Below are positions 1-11,768 of a DNA stretch of 64,000 nucleotides, one piece after another. The notes under the pieces are model-generated. The model was not told the origin of the DNA and did no database searches. It worked only from the letters and a program-made list of their open reading frames with translations. The translations under genes and the position numbers were made by a program. How positions within the stretch are numbered: position 1 is the stretch's first letter; the number at the start of each line of letters is the position of its first letter. Source of the stretch: Cristatella mucedo (taxonomy: Eukaryota; Bryozoa; Phylactolaemata; Cristatellidae); contig WPIO01000044.1 of the NCBI GenBank assembly GCA_009760855.2, positions 2,119,393 through 2,183,392 on the forward strand. Direction: 5' to 3'.

Positions 1-120
1 CTGGGACATGAGCTGGGAAATAGTTGTCGCACCGCCTGTCTGAAGCAGCAGGGGGAGGTACAGCTGACTTCTTCCGACATGGAACAGCTAGTTAGCATCA
101 CTCGTGCCAGCAAGCTGTAA
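1..120 (+). CDS. Last coding exon of an unrecognised gene (5' partial)
   Basis: The frame starting at base 1 is open for 39 codons and ends with TAA at 118-120. It reads through LKQQGEVQLTSSDMEQLV and ends SITRASKL. The composition is that of an ordinary soluble helical protein: no low complexity and no transposon motifs. A GTACAG after the codon for GE could also act as a donor, so the exon might end near base 57. I do not recognise the protein. The upstream part lies outside the window. No canonical AATAAA signal was seen close behind the stop. Confidence 0.4.
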   Translation: MGHELGNSCRTACLKQQGEVQLTSSDMEQLVSITRASKL

Positions 121-2465
121 AGTATGGCTATGCTACTCGTGCCTTTGTGTCGCCAGCACCTCACGGTAGAGCCTCGTTTAAGGGGACTGCTGCTGCTGGC
201 TATACGTATGAGAATCCCCCCCCCCCCAAGATGGCCAAGGCTGAGCAACGGCTCCTGTTGAACAAGAGCAAGTTGGTGTGCAACGAGAGGCATTAGCTTT
301 CGGACCGGGCAGCAGTTCTGGTCCTGTGAGATAGGCTTGATATGGCTTCCGTAAGCAGTGGCCCGTGTGTGGGCTGTAGTACTTGGTGGGTAGAGGATGT
401 AGGGGGGGGGGGCTTCTTGAGCATAATGCTGCACAGCAGGGAGTTCTTTTAATTAGCTGCCCTAGTGGTGCTGCAGCCACCGTTTGGGATAATGCAGTAG
501 CAGAAAGGAAGCTAGCCACGTGAGGCTGGCTGGCTGGTGTCGGTCTTGACGTTCCCAAGTACCAGCTCTAGTCGCAGGTCCTCGGGGGTGCCCACGGTTG
601 GAGGGCCGGTCGGTGCTGCATCGCGGTCCGATGGCTCGATGAGAGCAGTAGGACGAACAGCAGCAAAATGGTGGAAGTGGGCTTCAGCAGAGGCTGCTTT
701 CAGTCGCTGAGTGGGTTCTACTGGGACTGTTACACTGCTGGCGCTGGCACATCGGTGTGAGATAGGAAACTGGCCGTAAGGTCAGGTCGGGTCGGGGGTG
801 GGAGCATGAGTGTATCCGTGCAGTCATGCTTCATGTGGCCTGCCGCTGAGGTAGACGGCTCTGAGGTAACTTTCATCGTCGCTCGATCCATGCTGCAGAG
901 AGAGGTCCTGGCTAGCTTGGCCCCCCCCCCCCCCCCCCCCGCCGGATTGGCATGCCAAATCTTGCCGACGACCAGTTGCTGGGCCGACTGCAGTTCCTGC
1001 TGCTGCTGAACATTCTTGACCCGGGTCGGTGCTCACCGGCAACATTTAACCCCTCTCGGGGTTTTGTTTGCCCTCACCTGGTCCTGTCTGCTTCTCCTTG
1101 ACCTCGGCTTGATTTAGTGGCCGTTGGCCCTCCCCCTTTGTGTCCCTAGCTTATTTCGTAGTAAATGTGTAAGACAAGCCCAGTTGGTCGGTCTGTTTGA
1201 TAGACCTGACTGCAGTGGACTTGCACCTGGGATTGTAATCACGATGATGTCTGGGAGGTCCCTACCGATTGCACTCCTGTGCTTCATTAGCAGAGTTAGC
1301 TTCGTCGAGCTTCAGAAGGCAAGCATGCTTTGCATTTGCCTTAGCTAATTTGGTCTTTGCAGTTGCTCATGGCAGGTGAGGAAAGATATTTACCATAACG
1401 TAAGCAGGAGAGTTTTGTCGGTAGCAATTGGTCCATATAACCCGAGTGGTAAACCACTCAGCCAGCTCATCCGTGGAGTTTGATCTGCCCTTTTCTTGCA
1501 CTTTAGCCTCGGTGTTGTGCAGCTGCAGCTACCAAGAGTTCGACCTCTGCTCCTCCCCTCCAGCCTACCCATAGAGATCTGGCCATGTGGGGGTCAACAG
1601 CTATTGTACTGACTTACACATGGTGCAAAGGTTTTCGAAGGGTCAGATTGGTGTCCGGCCTGATTCTCCGGATCCAGTCGGTGTGAAGGGGGACCACAGA
1701 GGACATGCACTGTGTTGAACTATGCCAGCTGTAGTTCCTGTATCGTGCCTGAGCTCGCCGGGTGATACTGATGGCCATCAGCACGGCTTCACTATGTTCT
1801 AACTACAAACGAAGGGGCAGGGCTGAAGATATGTAAGCAGGAGTGCCCGTTCACAGGAGCAATAGCTACTTTTGATGGCTGTCCCCTTGTGTGAGTGTGC
1901 CCGCTGGCGTTTGTGCATGCGTGCTGTGTTTTTGTGTGACTGCATTTGCTTGGGTGTTCTGCTTAGGGTTCTGTAGAACTGTCACTCACTGAAGACAGCC
2001 ATGTTCTTTGCGAGTCACATGGTGAAGCAGTTTTGAATCCCCGCATGACTCAACCGTCCTTGTTATTAAAAGCTAAGGATCCTCTGACAGCTAAGCATCT
2101 GACAGCTAAGCAAGTTATTAAAATATCAAAAAGCTTCACTGGCATGAGTAGCCGTGCTGAAGCTCTTTAATCCTCTTGGTGACGTCATTGCTTGCACACA
2201 GGAACTTATCTTTGTTAGGTAAAGATAGAGGCTTCTAGCAGGTCTGTGACTCTTGCAGCCAGCCCTGGCTCCCCTCTTCAAAGAACTGAGTGCATGAGCA
2301 CTGGCTTCGACCGACTATGTGTCTGCTGGCGCTGCTCCTGCTTCCAGCAGGAGTCACGTGGATGTGCTTGGGACTGCCCTCTGCTTGGCAGGGCAAGGCA
2401 GCTGTGCAATTCTGAAGATGCACTTCGTCGATCTGTTACCTCCAATTTCCAGCACTGTCTGTGCC
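121..2465. other. Non-coding stretch after the first exon
   Basis: No convincing gene was seen. The sequence is GC-rich with several homopolymer runs, the clearest being 20 C at 921-940, with shorter C or G runs near 220 and 405. Open frames here on either strand are short, proline/serine/cysteine-rich and lack splice support. The one frame worth noting (1967-2170) is listed separately. Confidence 0.5.
1967..2170 (+). CDS. Possible small terminal exon, unknown product
   Basis: Directly after a pyrimidine-rich stretch ending in TTAG at 1963-1966, a frame of 67 codons runs to TAA at 2168-2170. It has mixed hydrophilic composition (for example SVELSLTEDSHVLCE and KQVIKISKSFTGMSS). It contains a 12-base direct repeat, CTGACAGCTAAG, near 2085-2110. 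It has no internal start with upstream support, so it would have to be spliced. It could equally be chance. Confidence 0.2.
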   Translation, partial: GSVELSLTEDSHVLCESHGEAVLNPRMTQPSLLLKAKDPLTAKHLTAKQVIKISKSFTGMSSRAEAL

Positions 2466-3412
2466 ATACGTAATAATAATAATGCACTTGATAAAGCGCC
2501 ATCAGAGAACTTGTTCTCTCTCTAGATGCTCTACATTTGCTGTAAAAATAAATGCAATTGAATGGTGAGTAAAATCATGCTTGATAAACAAACAAAATGA
2601 ATAATATGGTTAGGGGTGACATGCACAGGGTCAGCATGGAAATGTGGTTAGTGGCAGCATGCACGGTGTCAGCACGCATGAACACATCAAGGACGAATCA
2701 CAGGGACCCACTAAATGCTGTCCTAAATAGGTGTGTTTAAAGTTCCTTTTAAATGTCGTCAGGTCAGGGGATGTTCTGACGCAAGTCGGGAGGGAGTTCC
2801 AGTCTTTGTGAGCATACAAACTGGATGCATGGTCTCCAAAGGAGTTGAGGTTTGTACGAAGTATTGGTGGATTCCGAAAAGCGGATGGTACGATGCTTGG
2901 CCTGATGGGGTAGTATATCTGAGAGATAGACTGGAGCCAAAGAATGAAGGGACCTAAAAGTGAGCGACAAAACCTTGAAGTCAATCCGTTGCTTGACTGG
3001 TAGCCGGTGCAGGTCGGCGAGAAGTGGAGTAATGTGACAACTGCGACACTCACGACAGACAAGCCTAGCTGCGGAGTTTTGCACCAGCTGCAATCGCCTG
3101 ATCGCACATGCCGGTAGGCCAGTGAGCAGTGAGTTGCAGAAGTCGAGACGGGATGTCACGAATGCATGGACCAACTTGGACGCGGTATCCTTATCTAAAC
3201 AAGCCCGAATTTTAGCAATGTTATGTTGCGGAAAATAGGCAGATTTGACTGTGGAGCTGATATGGTCGTCTAACGAGAGGTTGCTTTGGAATACGACACC
3301 TAGATTTCGAGCTGATTTAACTGGAGATATGTTGGCAGAGCCAATTTTGAGAGTCAGCCTTTCCAATTTGTGAATCACACTGGGTTTACCCATAACTAGT
3401 AAGTTAGTACAT
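2466..3412 (-). mobile_element. LINE1 copy, 5'-truncated (CR1/L2-like)
   Basis: The minus strand encodes the C-terminal part of a non-LTR retrotransposon polyprotein, from the 'LLVMGKPS' segment after the YADD region through 'LLTGLPACAIRRLQLVQNS' to 'FKVLSLTFRSLHSLAP'. It then runs into the family's 3' untranslated tail and an AAT repeat at the low-coordinate end. The frame shifts near 2880. The 5' end stops abruptly at about 3412. Confidence 0.9.
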
Positions 3413-4811
3413 ACATATAGTCCCGGCCCCTTCCTACCTCCCCTTCCCCCAAATTGCATCCTGATGCCCTTGCAGGCTCTCGGGAAGCATTTAGTACTTA
3501 GTGGGTCATCCAGTCATCTGTGCTATTGTCATTTGTGCTATCTCGGATCATCGTTACTAGTCATTCTGACTGCTGGTAACCCCAAAGAACGGTGGAGCTG
3601 GCAAACCACACCTGCTAGAGATATTTTCTACCTACAGCTCTCTTCAGCACCTCACCTCAACATCTAACCTAGCACTTGCTAGTGCTGCTTTTGCTTGTTT
3701 GGCATACACGGTATCAAACATGCAAAAGTAAAAAAAAGGAAGTGTCGTGGTTTGGCCAACATGCTAAAACAAACCATTCTCTTGGAATGCTTGGTGGTAG
3801 GTTGTCAGCCTAAGCAGGAAACTTGCCACGCCGGTGGCTGTGTAGGCTTTCTGTCCCGGGATCGTGCAAGTCGTGTGGCCTGCTGTCGATCTCACTGCCT
3901 CTCTGTACCGTCCGTTGGACCAATTTTTTTGTTTAACTGGAATATGTGGCACAGCTGCCGAGGAAACGTGACTGCAAAATCAGCTTCTGACTCGAACACA
4001 GGTGCTGGCTACCCATGCCCCTTCACTCGTGCGTACTTTGCACTGTGTATGTTCCCACATTACTGCTTAGAACCGTGCTGCAGGCTATCTCATTCGCGAT
4101 TCTCATCCATTTCCCAATACTCGACGAACGTCACACCGGTGCATCCACTTGGCTGGCTGGATTGCACTTTTACACTAATGCTCCTGCCACGTAGTCCATT
4201 GTCCTGCACTGCATAAGGCTGCCTCAGCTTGTGGTTGCACGGTTCCTCCCAAAGCTTACTCACTTGTCCCCACTGACTGAAGGGTATTGCTGAAGTGTGT
4301 TTCAACTCGAATACCGGACATTCTAGAAACTCAAAATGGAAGACTGCACAGTGTATGACAGAGAGGTCCTGCCTTCTATTGATCCACACAATCAAGTGGA
4401 TACAGCTAGCAAATGGACTGCCCAATGGATACCAATAGTTGGCTATCTATCACTAGTTGTCTGTCTGCCGATACTTAGGGTTTTACCAGTATTTGTGCCT
4501 CAGTGCCCGTGATTTTTAACGCCAGCTTCAGGCTTATGCCGACTGTTGTGATTCTCGATGCTATGGGTTGAGATGATTGAAAGCAATTAGTTTAACATTC
4601 TGTTATTGAAAACCTGCTGAGACGATCTCACAGTATTGAGTAGTTTTCCCCTTCCAACTTGTAGCAGCAATCGAAGCCGTCCTTCTGGTCAGTGAACGGC
4701 ATGACCGGGTGGTAGATTTTGCTTGCTCTAAGATCGAACGTTGAACGCACAACTATTGCCGTGTTATGATTTGCTCTCACGACCCCATCACCAACTGAAC
4801 TGATGGCCTGG
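3413..4811. other. Non-coding stretch between LINE copies
   Basis: No gene or named element was recognised. A 173-codon plus-strand frame at 3695-4216 is open, but it has no splice or homology support and its opposite strand is also open for 111 codons. I treat both as chance. Confidence 0.4.
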
Positions 4812-5330
4812 ATAATAATAATAATGATATTGATAACTTTGTATTGCACTATCAGAGCACTTAGTCTCTTACTAGGTGCTTTACATATGTTGTAAGGGAA
4901 GCATGATCGTATATCATGATCAGATTGGTAGCATGCACAATATCAACAAGCATAACTAACATGGTTAGAGATGGTGTGCACCGGGTCAGCATGTAAATAT
5001 TTTTAGTGACAGCATGCACAGTGTCAGCATGCATAAGCACTCTAAGGACACAGCACAAGGACCCACTAGATGCTGTGATAAATAGGTACGTCTTTTAGCT
5101 TAAATTTTTAAATGTCAAATCAGATGATGTCGTGACGCCAGTCGGAAGTGAGTTCCAGGCTAACTGAGCATACAGACTAAAGGCACGGTTTCCAAAGGAT
5201 TTGAGGTTCGTATGAGGTAGCTTAGCCTGGTGGAGGAGTAGATCTGAAGGTAGGCTGGAGCCAAAGAATGAAACGACCTAAAAGTGAGTGACACAACCTT
5301 GAAGTCGATGCTGGATTGGGAGCCAGTATA
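4812..5330 (-). mobile_element. LINE1 3' fragment, head-to-head with the next copy
   Basis: A 3' end of LINE1 on the minus strand, with its AATAAT tail at 4812-4826, covers the last part of the coding region (SLTFRSFHSLAPAYL) plus the 3' tail. At about 5330 it meets a plus-strand LINE1 segment in head-to-head orientation. Confidence 0.85.
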
Positions 5331-6560
5331 GCAAGGGAGTTGTATATTTGCTTTGATTCCTCCCAGCCCTCGAACACATCGAATTCTCCCAGCTCCCTTG
5401 CTCATTTATGTATTGCTGACATCCACACATGGATGGCAGCAAACGTTCTCAAATTGACTTATAATCAAACCAACTTACTGGTTATGGGCAAACTAAGTGT
5501 GACTCAGAAATCGGAAAGGTTAACGCTCAAAATCGGTTGCTAAAAATTGCGCTTGTTTAGATAGGGATACCACGTCTAAGTTGGTCCATGCATTTGTGAC
5601 ATCCCATCTTGACTTTTATAACTCGCTGCTTGCTGGCCTACCGGCATGTGCAATCAGGGGCTTACAGCTGGTGCAAAACTTTGCTGCTAGGCTTGTCTTT
5701 CGTGAGCAGTTGCCTCATCACGCCACTTCTCGTCGACTTGCACTGGCTACCAGTCAAGCAACGAATCGACTTCAAGGTTTTGTCGCTCACTTTTAGGTCC
5801 CTTCATTCATTGGCTCCAGCCTACCTATCAGATCTGCTCCCCCACCAAGCTAAGCATCGTACCAACTGCTTTTCGCAATCTAACTGTTTACTTAAATAAA
5901 TGAATAAAATAAATGCTAGCTGATTTAACAGCCTCTTTTGTATAGCGACAGAAGAGCCTTTACGGCTATCACCACTGCTTGCAGTGGCGATAAAGGATCG
6001 CCCACTGCAGGATTCGAGCCCACGACCTCGGGGCCGAGGTCGTGAAAAGCAACCGCCTTACCTAGTGAGCCATTACGGCTTACTTATACCACGTACAAAA
6101 ATCAAATCCTTTGGAGACCGTGCATTTGGCTCGTATGCTCCTAAAGCCTGGAACTCACTCCCACATCAGCTCCACAGTAAAGTCTGCCTACTTTCAGCTA
6201 TACCACATTACAAAAATTTGAGTTTGCTTATATTTGCAAACCTCAAATCCTTTAGAGACCGTGCATTTAGTTCTTATGCTCCCAAAGCCTGGAATTCACT
6301 TCCGACTTGCGTCACGACATCCTCTGACTTGACCACATTTAAAAAGAACTTAAAGAGCACCTATTTATCCCAGCATTTAGTGGATCCCTGTGATTCGTCC
6401 TTTATGTGCTTATGCATGCTGACACTGTTGCATGCTGCCATTAACCATATTTTCATGCTGATGCTATGCATATCACCTCTAATCATGCTATGCTTGTTGA
6501 AATTGTGCATGCCACCAATAGCTATATGACCATGCTTCGTTTACAGCACATGGAAAGCAC
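5331..6560 (+). mobile_element. LINE1 fragments, rearranged and split by a SINE1
   Basis: Plus-strand LINE1 pieces. The first is the region just after YADD (CFDSSQPSNTSNS). A deletion to the 'SKLVHAFVTSHLDF' segment follows, running to 'HQAKHRTNCFSQSN'. After the SINE1 at 5916-6080 the same coding text resumes (IPRTKIKSFGDRAF). A scrap of 'STVKSAYFQL' comes next, then a second copy of the C-terminal region (AFSSYAPKAWNSLPTCV) into the 3' tail near 6560. Several stops and shifts show it is dead. Confidence 0.85.
5916..6080 (-). mobile_element. SINE1 copy inside LINE1
   Basis: A full SINE1 on the minus strand: tRNA-like head (TGGCTCACTAGGTAAGGCGG type A box), hairpin CACGACCTCGG/CCGAGGTCGTG, B box close to GGGTTCGAATCC, and the family tail ending in AAATCAGCTAG. 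It interrupts a LINE1 reading frame. Flanking TTACTTA at both sides looks like the target-site duplication. Confidence 0.85.
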
Positions 6561-7582
6561 TTAGAAAGAGATTTTTTAGAAAGAGTAAGTTCCTGTATGT
6601 GTGTGTGTATATGATTCCCATTCTTGGAATTCGACTAGCAGCACTTCTCTGCTTGCTGTGAATGTGTTGAGAGTCCCTGCTATTAAAACGTCTTACTAGC
6701 GACACATATGCATTGGTTGTGTTGAAAACTCTCGGAAACCTGTGAAGTAGGAAGGGTGCAAGCATTATAACAACGTGTCCTGCCAATCAAGTGACCGTTG
6801 GCAGATGCTGGCCTATGTTTGGCAGCTTACTCACTACTGTCAAGCAGACAATCCTATCAAAGGATCTTAGCTGCTTACACTGCACGACAATGTCGTGCAA
6901 TGTAAGTGTGTGGGACTAAGAGTTTAGTCGGCCTGTTATCATTTGGCGATGCTGGGTCTTGGCCCTGGTGTAAGGGACTCCCGGTTACCGATTCAGGTCC
7001 TGGGTTCGAGTTCTTCAGGCAACCCTTTTTTGCCTTTTGCAAGTTTAATGATAGCTGCCTCGGCTTTTCCACTGTTACATTAATGTGATTGTTGAATCAT
7101 CACCTCTTTTACTTTACTTTGCAGTTGGCTTGTGCGTCCACAATCGGATGACACAAGTGGACTTGTGTTAGCCATGTCATTTGAAAAATCTGTATTGCTA
7201 GAGAAGTTGTTCGACCATAGAGCATACATCCAGAGCAATAATGTATGTTGCATGCTACTGCCATCATCTTTGGCTAACTGATCCATGGTTTTGATAGCAT
7301 CCCTGAGGTATCGGGCCTTTCTCAACTTCTTGCCCGTGTGTGACAGGACAGCCCCAGTCTGGCTGACTGCACAGAAGGGGCTAGCCACTGCTAGATGCCA
7401 CTCCTGTACAGTGGGCAGTCCTGGGTAGCCACAATAGCAAAGCCGTTAGAGTTTAACAGCCATGCTTTGTGGAAACCCGGTGCCCTGCCACAACTACTTG
7501 TCAAATTAGCAGGCTTGAGTAAGTTTGCCCACTCTCACACGATTGGCTTACCACTTTGCTTGGTGAGACTGTCATTGGCACC
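6561..7582. other. Non-coding stretch with one tRNA-like patch
   Basis: No gene was recognised. Around 6953-7030 there is a plus-strand tRNA-like segment with the box-B-like GGGTTCGAGTT and an A-box-like TGGCCCTGGTGTAAGG, probably the head of a diverged SINE. The rest shows nothing I can name. Confidence 0.4.
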
Positions 7583-8960
7583 CTTAGCAACTCATAATAA
7601 TAAGAATAATAAAACATTAATGCAATGCTCCAAGAGAGCTAAATCTCTTTCTAGGCACTGTATATATGTTGAAAAGGAAGCATGCCGACTTGTTGGTGAT
7701 AGCATGAGCACTTTCACTACAGAATGCACATGCTCACCAAGGACAATTCTCACGGACGAAGCAAATGCTGTGTGGAACAGATACATTTCTAGTTTTATTT
7801 TGAATGTTGTCGAATCGGAAGATAGCACCGATGTCAGTCGGTAGTGAGTTCTGGGCTTTGGGACCATAGTAGCTGAAGCATGTCTCTAATGGATTTGAAA
7901 TTCATTAGAGGCACAACAAAAGACCGGGGTCAGAAGAGAGGTTGGTTCGAATGCGGCCCGATGAAGTAATTCAAATATGTAGGGTGGAGCAAGATAATGA
8001 AGCGACCTAAAAGTGGGTGACAGTATCTTGAAGTCGATGCACTGCTTGATGAGAAGCCGGAACAGATTGGTAAGAAGGGGTCTTCATCTTGCCAGGTGTA
8101 ATATTAATAAAAAAAAACAACTAGCTGATTCAACAGCCTCGTTTTGTATAGCAACAGAAGAGCCTTTACGGCTATCAACACCGCTTGCAATGCTTGAACG
8201 GCAATAAAGGATCGCTCACCGAAGGATTCGAACCCGCGACCTTGGGACCGAGGTCATGAAAGACAACCATCTTACATTCGTGGCAGACAAGCCCAGCTGC
8301 CTAGTTTTGCACCGACTGTAAACGACTTAATGCACAGGCCCTTAGACCTGCAAGTAGTGAATTACAGAAGTCTGGTCGGCATATCAGGAGTGCAAGTACC
8401 AATTTGGCTGTGGTGTCTTTATCTAAGCAAGCCCGAGTCTTTGCAGTTTTATGTAGGTGAAAGTTGGTAGAATTGACTGTGGAGCTTATATGGTCGTTAG
8501 GTGAAAGGTCACTTTGGAACAGGACACTGAGATTTCAGTGCAGATGCTGCAGGAGATATGCTGGCCCAGCCAATTTTGAGGGTTAATCTGTCAAATTTTT
8601 TAGTAATACTACGTTTGCCTGAAATTAAGTTAATTTTACGTCATTCAATTTGAGAAAGATTACTACCACCCAAATGCTACTATCAGCAATATATGCTGCA
8701 ATGGGAGCTGAGAGAGTTTGAGATGTTGAAAGGCAAGAATGATCAAAGCACAATACAGCTGCTTGTCGTCAGCACACAAAAAATACAGCCTATATTATGC
8801 CCGGCGATTTTATTGGCAAGAGGGAGAGTATACATTTTGAAAAGAGGTAGACTAAACACAGATCTCTAGGTTACTCCTTACTTTAAAAGGCTCCCCTGAT
8901 GGCCGTTGGCATCTGCTCTCTGAATTCTCCCACCGAGTTAGAACTGAAACCATCACTGTG
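7583..8960 (-). mobile_element. LINE1 copy, old and interrupted by SINE1
   Basis: Minus-strand LINE1 with an AAT-rich tail at 7583, the family 3' tail, the C-terminal coding region and, beyond the SINE1 at 8121-8276, the region upstream towards YADD. Many substitutions and small gaps break the frame, so this is one of the oldest copies here. Confidence 0.8.
8121..8276 (-). mobile_element. SINE1 copy inside LINE1
   Basis: Minus-strand SINE1 with the tail CTAGCTGATT, the AGAAGAGCCTTTACGGCTAT block and a B box near GGATTCGAACCC. It sits between two halves of an old LINE1, so it is younger than that LINE1. Confidence 0.8.
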
Positions 8961-10077
8961 GCTCGAGCTGATCACTCTGTATATTTTTTTCTTTGTCGTA
9001 TGACACAAAGGCTTCGGCTACTGTATGCCAACCTGACAGCTGCTCAGGCTTTGAATGGGCTATAGAGAACTCTCCTGCTTCACATCCACTTGGTCTTTGT
9101 AGTATTGTGGAGTTACAGAGATACATTACATTACAGCTCAGCTGCAATGAGACATAGTGAACTTTTTGAACTGCTGGCCTAGCCATACAAAGTGCCTACA
9201 CACCACGTGTTGCAGGTAGCTTAGCGCCTGACTTACTAGTTTTCTGTTCATCTTTAATTTGATCTTGAGAATTGGTGTATTGATTCGTCACCCGAGAGCA
9301 CATGCATTCACTTGATATCACTTGTATACTTTCTGCTTGCTGCAGTCATTCCCTTTGTCCATTTGCACCCGGCTGCAGTGGCAATACAAATCCTTTAGAA
9401 ATGACATAGCCAACCGCCACCGTAGGGTTTTTGTCACAGTGCATTCCTTGGACCGAAAGGTTGTAGTAGCTGCCACAACCCCCCCCCCCCCGATGCAGTA
9501 GAGCTGCCACCTTCAATAATCTGTCCTGCGAATCCCCCAGAACAATGCCACGTTGGAGGTGGGTGCTGTATGCTGTAATGCCGGGTCGAGGTCATACCTG
9601 CCCATCCGGCCTACTGGAGGGGAGCAGTTGGACCTAGAAAGGAACTGGACTCGGGCCAAGCGATAATCCAGACTTCGTGGTTGACAGTCCTCCTGATCAT
9701 AGCTGTAAAATGAAAAGCAGAGCATTGAGGCATCACATTTATGGCCTAAATCCAGAGCGTAGGGGACAACAAAGAGGATGTGAAGATTTCGATGCAGTAT
9801 TATGCCATCGTTTGAAGAGTTGGAACTGAAAGTGCTGGGTGACATTGAGAATGATGCTGAGCAGATATTGCAACTGCACTTTACTGAGTATGTAGCGTGC
9901 TTGTTGAGGAAAGTTAAAATTCGAATTCAGCATGGCCGTGCAGCTAATGGCAACTTTAAAATACATGCATCGGCAACGGCTTTCTTCCACTGAACATCAA
10001 TACCACGAGGGGTATTGCACATTGTCACAAACAAATGGATAGAGTCGTATTTTCTTGTGCTCCAGACGCTAGTTTAT
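8961..10077. other. Non-coding stretch with a LINE2 3' tail
   Basis: Apart from the LINE2 tail at 9058-9140 there is nothing I can identify. A C run lies near 9480. A 63-codon plus-strand frame at 9802-9993 (starting PSFEELELKVLGDIE) looks peptide-like but has no splice or homology support. Confidence 0.4.
9058..9140 (+). mobile_element. LINE2 3' tail fragment
   Basis: Matches the end of the LINE2 family: AGAGAACTCTCCTGC, then TGTGGAGTTACAGAG, then ATACATTACATTACA. Only the last 80 bases are present. Confidence 0.7.
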
Positions 10078-11683
10078 GAATAATAATAAATAAGAATAAT
10101 AATAATAGTAATTCACTTGATAAAGCGCCCTCAGAGAACTTAATCTCTCACTGGGCGCTTTACATTTGCTGCAAAGGGAAATGCAATTGAATGGTAAGTA
10201 AAATCATGCTTGAAAAACCAACAAAAATGAATAACGTGGTTAGGGTGACATGCACAGAGTCAGCATGCAGATGTGGTTAGTGGCAGCATGCACAGTGTCA
10301 GCACGCATAAGCACATCAAGGACGAATCACAGGGACCCACTAAATGCTGTCCTAAATAGGTGTGTTTTAAGTTCTTTTTAAATGTGCTCAGGTCAGGGGA
10401 TGTTCTGACGCAAGTCGGGAGGGAGTTCCAGGCTTTGAGAGCATACGAACTAAATGCACGGTCTCCAAAGGATTTTAGGTTTGTACGAGGTATTTGTAGA
10501 CTGTTGGATTCCGAAAAGCAGGTGGTACAATGCTTGGCCTGATGGGGGACTATATCTGAGAGATAGGCTGGAGCCATAGAATGAATGGACCTAAAAGTGA
10601 GCGACAAAACCTTGATGTCAATCCGTTGCTTGACTGGTAGCCAGTGCAGGTCTGCGAGAAGTGGTGTGATGTGGCAACTGCGACACTCACGACAGACAAG
10701 CCTAGCTGCAGAGTTTTGCACCAGCTGCAATCGCCTGGTCGCACATGCTGGTAGGCCAGTAAGCAGTGAGTTGCAGAAGTCGAGACGGGATGTCGCGAAT
10801 GCATGGACCAACTTAGACATGGTATCCTTATCTAAACAAGCCCGAATTTTAGCAATGTTATGTAGCTGAAAATAGGCAGATTTGACTGTGGAGCTGATGT
10901 GGTCGTCTAACGAGAGGTCACTTTGGAACATGACACCTAGATTTTGAGCTGATTCAACTGGAGATATGCTGGCAGAGCCAATTTTGAGAGTCAGCCTTTC
11001 CAATTTGTGAATCACACTGGGTTTGCCCATAACTAGTACGTTAGTTCTATCATCGCTTAGTTTTAGAAAATTTGCTGCCATCCATGTGCGGATGTCATCA
11101 ATACATGCAGCAAGTGAGTTGAGAGAATTTGAGGTGCTCGAAGGCTGGGAGGGATCAAAGCAAAGGAACAACTGAGTGTCATCCGCATAGAAGTGAAAGC
11201 CTAAATTGTGCTTGTCAATCACATCAGCAAGAGGAAGAGTATAAACCGAGATAAGAACCGGACCTAGCACGGTGCCCTGAGGTATGCCATATTTCAGAGT
11301 TACCTCAGATGATCTTTGTCCATTCCCGTCAATACTCTGGAGTCTCCCACTGAGATAGGACCTGAACCACTGCAGAGCAGTGCCAGTGGTGCCCAGGCGA
11401 GACGAGAGGCGCTCTAGAAGAACTTTGTGATCGATGGTGTCAAAAGCTGCCGAAAGATCGATCAAAACAAGCAGAGACACTCTACCGACACTTTACTCTA
11501 CCCTGCATTCCTAAGTAGGTCGCTGTATACCCTAAGCAATGCTTACTATGTGGAGTGATTAGCTCTAAAGCCAGAGTGGAACTTACTAGCAAGGTGTGAG
11601 GTTTCGATATATGAGTTCAGCTGGTCCGCCTGTTCCAGTGTCTTACAAAGACGTGCTCGCAACATGTGACATATATTCTCACA
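10078..11683 (-). mobile_element. LINE1, longest copy, with reverse transcriptase core
   Basis: The best-preserved LINE1. The minus strand has a 406-codon open frame (11480-10260) with reverse transcriptase motifs in order: motif A 'SAAFDTIDHKVLLERL', motif B 'GIPQGTVLGPVL', motif C 'FHFYADDTQLFL'. The conserved C-terminal region (LQLVQNSAARLV, then FSSYALKAWNSLP) follows. Upstream, after a frameshift near 11500, the 'KFHSGFRANHST' segment of the fingers domain is still readable to about 11683. The 3' tail and an AATAAT repeat end at 10078. The endonuclease and ORF1 are missing, so the copy cannot be autonomous. Similarity is to CR1/L2-type elements. Confidence 0.92.
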
Positions 11684-11711
11684 TCTGCTTATGTACACAC
11701 TCGCGTTCACG

Positions 11712-11713
<2 letters not shown>

Positions 11714-11767
<54 letters not shown>
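11714..11767. repeat. (CA)n microsatellite
   Basis: An uninterrupted CA repeat of 54 bases, just upstream of the 5'-truncated end of the LINE1. Confidence 0.97.

Positions 11768-11768
<1 letters not shown>

Noticed and set aside
178-558. 126-codon minus-strand frame near the left edge
   Set aside because: It starts with ATG but is proline/serine-rich, has homopolymer-derived stretches and no domain, signal or splice context. Chance in GC-rich DNA is likelier.
5916-6080. Apparent tRNA gene (A and B boxes)
   Set aside because: The same head recurs in about 14 places with a common non-tRNA tail, there is no 7-bp acceptor stem, and the spacing between boxes is filled by a long hairpin. It is a SINE.
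9802-9993. 63-codon plus-strand frame (PSFEELELKVLGDIE...)
   Set aside because: It reads like a protein, but the ATG has no support, no splice sites fit, and the reverse strand is also open. I could not connect it to the ERC N-terminus.
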